Assembly: GCA_018817795.1 (NCBI GenBank)
Contig: JAHITJ010000238.1
Span: 1-33,239 of the forward strand
Direction of reading: 5' to 3'
Length of the DNA stretch: 33,239 nucleotides
Source of the DNA: Myxococcota bacterium
Lineage (GTDB): Bacteria; Myxococcota_A; Polyangia; HGW-17
The notes beneath the pieces were generated by a model that worked only from the letters and a program-made list of their open reading frames with translations, searched no databases and had not been told where the DNA came from. Positions 26,769-33,239 of this stretch are shown here, in pieces. The position numbers and the translations under genes were made by a program. The number at the start of each line of letters is the position of its first letter. Position 1 is the stretch's first letter.

Positions 26769-27955
26769 TCCGGGCGGTGCCTGTCGATTCGCGATCGCAG
26801 TGGGCACAGTTTCATCACATATCTTCGATGGTCTATGCGGGCAATCCCTTCGCACGCAACACGGAGGCCGACCTCGTGGACCTGCTCGCGCGGCCCCGCA
26901 GCGTCTTCTTTGCCCATGCCCGTGTCGAGAGCTTCCTGCTGTGCGACGGCCCCCACGTCGTGGGCCGCTTCTCCCTGATCGCCGACCGGAACATGCCCGA
27001 TGCGGTGCAGATCGCCTTCTTCGAGGCCATCTTCGGCCTGTCCGACGTGGAGGCCTGCCTGCGGCAGACCGCCCGTGCCTCCTTCCCCGACGCCACGCGC
27101 ATCATCGTGGGCCTGTGCGGCCACCTGAACTATGCGGCGGGCTTCCTGGCCTCGCGCTTCGACGAGCCGCCCATCTTCGGCCTGCCCTACTCCCCGCCCT
27201 ACTATCTCGACTATTTCGCGGCCCTGAAGCCGCGGCACATGGTGTCCTACCGTTTTCACAACGAGTCCTTCTACCGGTTGTGGCGGGAAAACCGCCTGAA
27301 GCGCCGCACCACGGTCCGCGAGACCTCCGGCATCACCGTGCGCCCCATGGACCGCCGTCACATGCGGAGGGAGATCGCACTGTACACCGAACTCAACAAC
27401 GCCTGCTTCCAGGAGCATCCGTTCTGGACGGACCGGCGACCCGAGGAGGACTACGAACTGTTCCACCCGTTCAGGTTCCTGCTCAAGGAGGAGAACCTCC
27501 TGTTCGCCGAGGACGAAGGCCGGCCTGTGGGCTTTCTCCTCTGGTACCCCGACTTCAACCAGCTCGCGGTCGCTGGAGAGACCTTCGGCCCCCGGCACGT
27601 GGTGGCCTACCAGGCCGCCCACACCGTGCCGCGCGATCACGCCCGGACCGCGGCGTGGATCCGCCCCGCCCAGGCCCTGGCCCACCGCACCCTAAGATGC
27701 GTGGCCCCCATCGACACGACCCGCCTGACCGAGATCGCCGTGCGCGAGTCCCACCGCAAGGCGGGGGTCGTCGAGGCGCTGATCCGTGCCTACACCAAGA
27801 TCCAGTACCTGCGCGGCTTCTCCTGGACTGAGGGCGGCTTCATCTTCGAGGACAACATCGCGAGCATCACCATGACCCGGCGCCTCCTGGAGACGGCCTT
27901 CGGACAGGCGCCCGAGCCCTACCGGCGCTTCGTCGTTTTCGAGGACCAACTATGA
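26765..27955 (+). CDS. GNAT-superfamily (YghO-like) acyltransferase-like protein
   Basis: The protein has 396 residues, with the ATG at 26765 in ATGA overlap with the PLP gene's stop. The N-terminal part (RAVPVDSRSQWAQFHHIS, VYAGNPFAR) and the central GLPYSPPYYLDYF resemble YghO-like proteins of the N-acetyltransferase superfamily, where a NPPYY segment is typical. The C-terminal half shows a GNAT-like order: LLFAEDEGRPVGFLLWYPD, then IDTTRLTEIAVRESHRKAGV as the strand and loop before the acyl-CoA-binding helix, then a late F-E-D-N-I segment. The usual Q/RxxGxG/A loop is weak (ESHRKAG). It probably acylates a small metabolite or an amino group. An in-frame ATG at 26678 lies inside the PLP gene and is rejected. 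Confidence 0.65.
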   Translation: MIRAVPVDSRSQWAQFHHISSMVYAGNPFARNTEADLVDLLARPRSVFFAHARVESFLLCDGPHVVGRFSLIADRNMPDAVQIAFFEAIFGLSDVEACLRQTARASFPDATRIIVGLCGHLNYAAGFLASRFDEPPIFGLPYSPPYYLDYFAALKPRHMVSYRFHNESFYRLWRENRLKRRTTVRETSGITVRPMDRRHMRREIALYTELNNACFQEHPFWTDRRPEEDYELFHPFRFLLKEENLLFAEDEGRPVGFLLWYPDFNQLAVAGETFGPRHVVAYQAAHTVPRDHARTAAWIRPAQALAHRTLRCVAPIDTTRLTEIAVRESHRKAGVVEALIRAYTKIQYLRGFSWTEGGFIFEDNIASITMTRRLLETAFGQAPEPYRRFVVFEDQL

Positions 27956-29016
27956 GCGGCTTTTTGTGTCGCCATGAGTCCGTGGACACCCTTCCGGCCG
28001 CGTGGGACGGCCTGGCGGCGGCTCCCTGGCAGCAGCGCCGGTTCCTGGCCCACGCCCAGGCCGCCAACCCCTGCGCACAGCGTTATTACACCTGGATTGA
28101 AGACGGTGTCTGTGTCGCCGGCGCCATCGTCTACGGCCTGCCCATCGACCTGCTCACCTATTTCCCGTTCAAGCTGCCGTTCTCCATCGCCCCGAACCTG
28201 CGTGTGTGCGGGGTTCCCGCGTCCGTGAGCTGCCCCGGGCTGCTTGGGCCGCCCCACCGGGCCGGTCGCCTGCTCACCGAGGTCTGCACCGCCGAGGCCA
28301 GCTTCCTGGTCGCCCTCAACCTCGATCCCGACATGCCGGTGCCTCCGTCGATGAGCGCCGGTCCCACGCTGCCGACGATCACCCTCGAGGTGCCGTGGCG
28401 CACCATGGATGAATACGAGGGCGCCCTGCGCGCGGACTATCGGCGGCGCTTCCGGAAGATCCGCGCACGCTTCGCCGGGTGCCGGCTGGAGACGACCTCC
28501 TGCGCCGCCTTCACCCCGGCACACTATCTGCAATACCTGTCGGTGCTGAACAAGAGCGAGGCCAAGCTCGAGACCCTGCCCGAGGCGTTCTTCCGCGGGC
28601 TCCCCGAGGACCTGTTCGAACTGACCACCATCACCCGGGACGGCTCGATGCTCGGCTGGCTGGTGATGCTGATTCACGGGGGCCGAGCAGCCTTCTTCAT
28701 GGGCGGCATGCCCGAGAACGCGCAGCGCGAGCCGGATCTATACTTCTACGTCACCTGCTGCGTGCTCCAGCGGGCCATCTCCCGCGGCGCGCGCTTTTTG
28801 GACCTCGGGCAGACCGCCGAGATCCCGAAGCTGCGGCTCGGCGGCCGGCTCGAACCACGCGCCATGGCCGTGTATCATCCCTCCGGTGCGCTGCGCCTGC
28901 TGCTGGCGGCCGCGGCGCCGCTTCTTTCCTATCATCGCGAGATTGAGACGCACCACGTCTTCACCCACTGCGCGACCGGAGAACCCGGCCGCCCCAACCA
29001 GGAAACAAAGCCATGA
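27952..29016 (+). CDS. FemAB/GNAT-like acyl- or aminoacyltransferase
   Basis: The protein has 354 residues. The ATG at 27952 overlaps the previous stop (ATGA) and its own stop overlaps the next ATG. It resembles the FemAB-like GNAT family (also called peptidogalycan biosynthesis/recognition proteins): a basic DYRRRFRKIRARF helix after residue 160, a central ITRDGSMLGWLVMLIHGG strand pair, FMGGMP, and a C-terminal RGARFLDLGQTAEIPKLRLG followed by a GG and a PRAMAVYHPSG stretch. Family members transfer aminoacyl or acyl groups to peptides or sugars. The substrate here is unknown. Together with the GNAT-like gene upstream and two radical SAM genes downstream it suggests stepwise building of a modified amino acid or peptide-like product (inference). 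Confidence 0.65.
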   Translation: MSGFLCRHESVDTLPAAWDGLAAAPWQQRRFLAHAQAANPCAQRYYTWIEDGVCVAGAIVYGLPIDLLTYFPFKLPFSIAPNLRVCGVPASVSCPGLLGPPHRAGRLLTEVCTAEASFLVALNLDPDMPVPPSMSAGPTLPTITLEVPWRTMDEYEGALRADYRRRFRKIRARFAGCRLETTSCAAFTPAHYLQYLSVLNKSEAKLETLPEAFFRGLPEDLFELTTITRDGSMLGWLVMLIHGGRAAFFMGGMPENAQREPDLYFYVTCCVLQRAISRGARFLDLGQTAEIPKLRLGGRLEPRAMAVYHPSGALRLLLAAAAPLLSYHREIETHHVFTHCATGEPGRPNQETKP

Positions 29017-30377
29017 AAGTTCTCCTCGTCCGTCCGCGCCCCTCCGCCGAGACCATCGGCCTGCAGCACGTGATGCTCGTCGAACCCCTGGAGCTCGAGG
29101 AGCTGGCCGCCCTGCTGCCCGACGATTGCGAGCCGATCCTGGTCGACATGATCCTGGAGAAGCAGGAGATCGATCATTTTCTGAAGAAGCACCAGCCCGA
29201 CGTGTTCTGCGTGACGGGCTACATCACCAACGTGCCGGAGATGAAGAGCTACTGCGCCACGGCCAAGCGGCTCCTACCGATGTGCGTGACCATCGCCGGC
29301 GGGGTGCACGTCGAGGTCATCCCCGAGGACCTGCTGGACGCGGCCGTGGACTTCCGCGTCGTGCGCAACGCCGTGACCGTGTTTCCGATGCTGATCGAGC
29401 ACCTCCGCGGACGGGGCGAAAAGCCGGCCGGGGTCCTCTCCACCTGGGAGACCGTGGACTGGGAGACCCTCCCGCCCTTCGAGTTCGCGTGGGTCCCGCC
29501 CCGCCGCGATCTGAACCGGCCCTACCGCGACCGCTACTTCTACATCTTCCACGACCGGGTCGCCCTGCTCAAGAGCGCGTTTGGCTGCCCGTTCTCCTGC
29601 AACTTCTGCTTCTGCCGCAAGATCACCGGCGAGCACTTCCATGCCCGGCCCACCGAGGACGTCCTGACCGAGCTCGAGGGCCTGGCCGAGACCGAGATCT
29701 ACATCGTCGATGACGACTTCCTGATCTCGCGGGCCCGCATCGAGGCGTTCTGCGACGGCCTCGAGAGCCGGAAGATCCGCAAGCATTTCCTGATCTACGG
29801 GCGCTCGGACTTCATCGTCAAGCACCCGGACCTCATCGCCCGCTTCACACGGCTCGGCCTGCGCACGGTCATCGTGGGCCTCGAGAGCTTCGACGCCAAG
29901 GAGCTGGCCTCCTACGACAAGGGCACCGATCCCGAGACCAACGAGGAGGCTCTGCGCATCCTCCAGCGCCACGGCGTGGACTGCTACGCCACGCTGATCC
30001 TGAACCCCGACTGGTCCCACGCGGACTTCGAATTCCTGCGCAAGAAGCTCGTCGAGCTCGACATCCGCTACGTGAACCTGCAGCCGCTGACGCCGCTGCC
30101 GGGCACCGGCCTGCACATCCCGCAGGAGCGCCTGCTGTTCCACCGGAGCGACTATGCGCGGTGGGATCTCGCCCACATCGCGGTGCGGCCCTCCAAGATG
30201 AGCGTGCACGCCTATTACCGCGAGATCATCAAGAGCTATGAGGCCGTGCTGTACCGTCCCACCGTGCTCAAGTCCCACCTGAAGTACCCGCCGCGCATGC
30301 TGTGGAAGATGATGTCGGGCTCCTGGGCCGTCCACCGCCAGTACATGAAGAAGATGCGGGAGTCGAAGCATGCCTAA
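29013..30377 (+). CDS. Radical SAM protein with B12-binding-like N-terminus (copy A)
   Basis: The protein has 454 residues. Residues 1-130 form a Rossmann-like B12-binding-type domain (MKVLLVRPRP, PDVFCVTGYITNVPEM, VTIAGGVHVEVIPEDLL). The DxHxxG cobalt ligand motif is absent, as in many class B members. The radical SAM core has GCPFSCNFCFC with Cys192, Cys196 and Cys199, then IYIVDDDFL, VIVGLESFDAKEL and LQPLTPLPGTGLH. Class B enzymes methylate unreactive carbons or rearrange rings. The reaction here cannot be told. The ATG at 29013 overlaps the FemAB-like stop (ATGA). The C-terminus is basic and overlaps the next gene by eight bases. Confidence 0.88.
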   Translation: MKVLLVRPRPSAETIGLQHVMLVEPLELEELAALLPDDCEPILVDMILEKQEIDHFLKKHQPDVFCVTGYITNVPEMKSYCATAKRLLPMCVTIAGGVHVEVIPEDLLDAAVDFRVVRNAVTVFPMLIEHLRGRGEKPAGVLSTWETVDWETLPPFEFAWVPPRRDLNRPYRDRYFYIFHDRVALLKSAFGCPFSCNFCFCRKITGEHFHARPTEDVLTELEGLAETEIYIVDDDFLISRARIEAFCDGLESRKIRKHFLIYGRSDFIVKHPDLIARFTRLGLRTVIVGLESFDAKELASYDKGTDPETNEEALRILQRHGVDCYATLILNPDWSHADFEFLRKKLVELDIRYVNLQPLTPLPGTGLHIPQERLLFHRSDYARWDLAHIAVRPSKMSVHAYYREIIKSYEAVLYRPTVLKSHLKYPPRMLWKMMSGSWAVHRQYMKKMRESKHA

Positions 30378-31698
30378 GGTCCTCTTCATCCAGCCGACGC
30401 AGTATGCCCGCGACGGCCGCAAGCTGGCCACCCAGAAGCGCATCCACCTGCCCGGCCTCGTGTTCCCGCTGCTGGCCGCCTACACACCCCCGCACTGGGA
30501 GGTCGAGGTGTGCATCGAGGTCGTCGATCGCGTCCCCTTCGACACCGACGCCGAGCTCATCGGCATCGGCGCCATGGGCTACGCGATCTTCCGCGCACTG
30601 GAGATCGCCCGCGAGTTCAAGAAGCGCGGCAAGACCGTCTTCATGGGCGGCTACATGGCCTCGATGGTGCCCGACGAGGTCCTGGCCGGGGGCCCCGACT
30701 GTGTCGTCATCGGCGACGCCGAGAAGTCCTACCCGAGGCTGCTGGCCGACTGGGAGCGCGACGGCCGGCTCGCCCGGATCTACGACGAGCCCGTCGACGA
30801 TCTGGCCGGGCTCCCCCTGCCCCGCTACGAGCTGCTCACCGCCAAGCCCATCGGCAACATGCTGCCCGTGCAGGCGGGCCGCGGCTGTCCACATCTGTGC
30901 TCGTTCTGCTCGATTGCCTGCATCTACAAGGGCCGCTACATGACCCGCCCCGTCGACGAGGTGATGCGGGACATCCTGCGCGTCAAGGAGCTGGGCTTCT
31001 CGTCGTTCTACCTGATCGACGACAACATCGTGGGCAACCCCGGCTACCTCGAGTCGCTGGTCGAGCGCATCCGTCCGCTCAAGATGACCTGGGCCTCCCA
31101 GTGCTCGCTCAACCTCGCGCGCAACCCGGGGTTGCTGAAGAAGGTCGCCGACTCCGGCTGCAACATCCTCAGTTTCGGCCTCGAGAGCATCACCCAGGAC
31201 GGCCTCGACAAGCTCAACAAGAAGTGGGTCAAGGTCTCCGAGCACCGCGAGCTCCTCGAGCGCATCGCCGACGCCGGCATCATGCCCTCCACCGAGATGA
31301 TGGTGGGGCTGGACTCCGACACCGAGCAGAGCATCCGCGACACCTTCAAGTTCGTCCATGACGCGCGGGTCCCGATCCCGCGTTTCTACATCCTCACGCC
31401 CATGCCGGGCTCGGAACTGTACGCCCAGTTCAAGGCCGAGGGTCGCCTGCTCCACGAGGACTGGCCCCGCTACGACGGCTCCCAGTGCGTGCACCGCCCC
31501 GAGAAGATCAGCCCCGAGAAGCTCACCGAGATGTACTGGTGGCTCAACAAAAAGGTCTTCTCCCTTCCCAGCATCGCCCACCGCGTGCTGGGCCGCAAAC
31601 AGGCGCTGCTGCACCCGAAGGACACCCTCTTTGCCCTCGTGGTGAACCTGCACTACCGCCACTACCTCCAGCGCGGCATCATTCCGAACATTTTCTAG
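30370..31698 (+). CDS. Radical SAM protein with B12-binding-like N-terminus (copy B)
   Basis: The protein has 442 residues. Its N-terminal 150 residues have the B12-binding order (MPKVLFIQPTQYARDG, LIGIGAMGYAIFRA, VFMGGYMASMVPDEVLAGG, CVVIGDAEKSYPRLL), again without DxHxxG. The radical SAM motif GCPHLCSFC uses Cys173, Cys177 and Cys180. YLIDDNIVGNPGYL, ILSFGLESITQDGLDKLNKK, MMVGLDSDTEQSI and ILTPMPGSELYAQ are the usual class B segments. It differs from copy A well beyond recent duplication. It is the last gene of the plus-strand unit and converges with the MalY-like gene 32 bases away. I see no clear terminator in that gap. Confidence 0.9.
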   Translation: MPKVLFIQPTQYARDGRKLATQKRIHLPGLVFPLLAAYTPPHWEVEVCIEVVDRVPFDTDAELIGIGAMGYAIFRALEIAREFKKRGKTVFMGGYMASMVPDEVLAGGPDCVVIGDAEKSYPRLLADWERDGRLARIYDEPVDDLAGLPLPRYELLTAKPIGNMLPVQAGRGCPHLCSFCSIACIYKGRYMTRPVDEVMRDILRVKELGFSSFYLIDDNIVGNPGYLESLVERIRPLKMTWASQCSLNLARNPGLLKKVADSGCNILSFGLESITQDGLDKLNKKWVKVSEHRELLERIADAGIMPSTEMMVGLDSDTEQSIRDTFKFVHDARVPIPRFYILTPMPGSELYAQFKAEGRLLHEDWPRYDGSQCVHRPEKISPEKLTEMYWWLNKKVFSLPSIAHRVLGRKQALLHPKDTLFALVVNLHYRHYLQRGIIPNIF

Positions 31699-31730
31699 GG
31701 TCCATCCGGGTCTTTCCTCTTGTATCCCGA

Positions 31731-32888
31731 TCAATCCCCCAGCGCGGCGCGCATCCGGGAGAGCGCCGTCTCCAGTTGCGAGGGCGGGCATCCGAAGTTC
31801 AGCCGCACGAAGCCCGGCGCGCCGAAGGGGGCGCCGTCGGAGAGGCCCACACCGGCGGCCTCGAAGAACGCCGCGGGGTCTTTGGCTCCGCCGGGGTCGG
31901 GCAGGCACAGGCCCCTGGCGTCGATCCACGCCAGATACGTCGCCTCCACCGGCCACGTGCGCAGGCCAGGCATCTGCGAGACGGCCTCCTCCACGCGCGC
32001 GGCGTTGCGCCGCAACTGGGCCAGGAGCGCCTGCCGCCAGGGCTCCCCGTCGCGGTAGGCCGCCAGCGCCGCTTCGTACCCCAGCAGGTTCACGTGGGGC
32101 ACGATGCCGTCCATGGCGCCCCTGAACGCGCGCCGCAGCGCCTCGTCCGGGATCACCGCGAACGCGCAGCCCAGGCCGGGCACGTTGTACGTCTTGCTCG
32201 GCGCATGCAGCGTGATCGTGCGGCGCGCCAGCTCCGGCGACAGCGCGGCGAAGGGAATATGTTCCACGCCGGCGTCGAGCACCAGGCCCGCGTGGATCTC
32301 GTCGCTGCAGACGATCAGGTCGTGACGCTCCACGACGTCGGCCAACGCTTCCTGCTCGGCCCGGGTCCAGACACGCCCGGCCGGGTTGTGCGGGCTGCAC
32401 AGCAGCAGCAGACGGGTGCGCGGCGTGATCGCGGCCTCCAGCGCCTGCAGGTCCATCTCCCAGCGCGTCCCCGCGTCGCGCAGCGGCACCGTCACCAGCT
32501 CGCGCCCGGACAGCTTGGGCACCGTGAGAAACGGCGGATACACCGGGGTGAAAGTAACCACGGCGTCGCCTGGATCGCCCACCGCGCGGCAGGTCACGTT
32601 GAGTCCGCAGACCAGCCCCGGCAAAAACACGATCCACTCCTCCTGCACGCGCCAGCCGTACTCCCGCGCCAGCATCTCCAGCATCACCCCGATCAGTTCG
32701 CGCGGCGGCAGCGTGTAGCCGAACACGCCGTGGTCGACGCGCCGGTGCAGCGCCTCCATGACCGCCGGCGGCGACGGAAAATCCATGTCGGCCACCCACA
32801 TCGGCACGACGTCCCGTGTACCGTAATGCTCCCACTTGAGACTGGCAGTGTCGCGGCGATTGACTGGCGTTTCAAAATCGAACGTCAT
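31731..32888 (-). CDS. MalY/PatB-type PLP-dependent C-S lyase or aminotransferase
   Basis: The protein has 385 residues, a normal length for the family. It begins with the pattern RRDTASLKWEHYG and then PMWVADMDFPSPPAV, the MalY/PatB hallmark. LLLCSPHNPAGRVWT (161-175), VCSDEIHAGLVL (193-204, with Asp196 for the PLP ring nitrogen) and PSKTYNVPGLG (230-240, with Lys232 as the Schiff base) complete the fold-I active site. Members cleave cystathionine or other cysteine conjugates, and some act as aminotransferases. The ATG at 32888 overlaps the stop of the radical SAM gene upstream (ATGA). An in-frame ATG 14 codons earlier is inside that gene and is rejected. Whether it serves the convergent cluster at 25635-31698 is unknown. 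Confidence 0.9.
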   Translation of the reverse strand: MTFDFETPVNRRDTASLKWEHYGTRDVVPMWVADMDFPSPPAVMEALHRRVDHGVFGYTLPPRELIGVMLEMLAREYGWRVQEEWIVFLPGLVCGLNVTCRAVGDPGDAVVTFTPVYPPFLTVPKLSGRELVTVPLRDAGTRWEMDLQALEAAITPRTRLLLLCSPHNPAGRVWTRAEQEALADVVERHDLIVCSDEIHAGLVLDAGVEHIPFAALSPELARRTITLHAPSKTYNVPGLGCAFAVIPDEALRRAFRGAMDGIVPHVNLLGYEAALAAYRDGEPWRQALLAQLRRNAARVEEAVSQMPGLRTWPVEATYLAWIDARGLCLPDPGGAKDPAAFFEAAGVGLSDGAPFGAPGFVRLNFGCPPSQLETALSRMRAALGD

Positions 32889-33239
32889 TGGTCCTCCCGA
32901 TCCAGCTTTTCCAGCAGTTTCTCCACCCACGTGGCGTCGGCGTGATCCACTGCGTGCTCGAAGGCGGCTTCCTTGACCGAGGGAGCCTGGATCTTCAGAT
33001 GTCCGAGGCGCTTCTTCAGGAGGCGGACGCGGGCCAGCAGCGTCTTCTCGTGGGGCAGCGGCGCCTCGGCCAGCGGCGTGCCGGGCTTGGGAACCAGGGC
33101 CGACAGCGACAGCCGGACCTGCAGGGAACGCGGGATGCGCAGGAGCAGATCAGCGAGCTCTCCGACATCGGCGTCGGTCTCGTCGGGGTAGCCCAGGATG
33201 CAGTAGACCTTGACGGCGTTGAGACCGCAGGCGGCGGCG
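32885..33239 (-). CDS. Radical SAM protein, C-terminal part (runs off the right edge)
   Basis: Only the last 118 codons are visible. Segments VKVYCILGYPDETDADVGEL, SLQVRLSLSALVPKPGTPLAEAP and LLARVRLLKKRLGHLKI match the end of the radical SAM barrel in B12-domain radical SAM proteins (compare the usual GLPGET and VSPFVPKPxTPF). The family signature cysteines would lie outside the window. The C-terminus holds VKEAAFEHAVDHADATW and a helical acidic/basic end. The TGA overlaps the MalY-like start by four bases. Confidence 0.75.
   Translation of the reverse strand, partial: AAACGLNAVKVYCILGYPDETDADVGELADLLLRIPRSLQVRLSLSALVPKPGTPLAEAPLPHEKTLLARVRLLKKRLGHLKIQAPSVKEAAFEHAVDHADATWVEKLLEKLDREDQ

Noticed and set aside
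29013-31698. The two B12-type radical SAM genes as a recent tandem duplication
   Set aside because: Outside the cysteine motif and general fold segments the proteins differ strongly in sequence, so they are distinct family members.
31699-31730. Bidirectional terminator between convergent genes
   Set aside because: Only a 4-bp CGGG/CCCG pairing across a long loop and no good T-run. Too weak to call.
30268-32835. A minus-strand open frame of 855 codons opposite radical SAM copy B and across the MalY-like gene
   Set aside because: It covers two genes with clear motifs in other frames. It is a composition artefact.

Overview
The window looks like chromosomal DNA of a GC-rich, Gram-negative bacterium, probably Myxococcota or another lineage formerly placed in Deltaproteobacteria. 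The pointers are SecDF-YajC and a LolC/E-type permease (double membrane), a membrane-anchored double-FHA protein, a probable DUF6178 protein, and a dnaG-rpoD macromolecular-synthesis pair. The lineage is an inference from gene content. I saw no tRNA, rRNA, insertion sequence, prophage or CRISPR array. Coding density is very high and most neighbours overlap or lie within 20 bases.

Left part, minus strand (1-8406): the N-terminal part of pyruvate kinase; a double-FHA single-pass membrane protein with a TP-rich repeat; then a tight group made of a winged-helix protein, a signal-peptidase-I-like protein without its catalytic dyad, a LolC/E-like permease, and a fusion of NadD with a Rossmann/DUF2520 domain. 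A SIMPL (DUF541) protein lies upstream of these.

Middle, minus strand (8514-20337): transcription runs from yajC through secD, secF, recJ, a small membrane protein and a DUF6178-like protein to a radical SAM/SPASM protein with a possible RiPP-recognition N-terminus. Four tandem paralogous proteins of 206-257 residues follow. Each has a CxE(D/N)C N-terminus, a degenerate FHA-like domain, an internal hydrophobic segment ending in a lipobox-like Cys, and a proline-rich tail carrying a P-(I/V/M)-(D/E)-(V/T)-R-x-x-P-P motif. I regard this SPASM enzyme plus its four candidate substrates as the best candidate for an undescribed system.

Right part, plus strand (20616-31698): dnaG and rpoD, the latter with a roughly 500-residue N-terminal extension that includes a pentapeptide repeat. 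They are followed, with stop/start overlaps, by a fold-III PLP-decarboxylase-like protein lacking the usual Schiff-base Lys, a GNAT/YghO-like protein, a FemAB/GNAT-like protein and two radical SAM proteins with B12-binding-like N-termini. This looks like a small biosynthetic or modification pathway of unknown product attached to a housekeeping operon. A nearly palindromic divergent promoter at about 20520-20558 seems to serve both the yajC and the dnaG transcription units.

Right edge, minus strand (31731-33239): a MalY/PatB-type C-S lyase or aminotransferase, translationally coupled to the C-terminal end of a further radical SAM protein that continues beyond the window.
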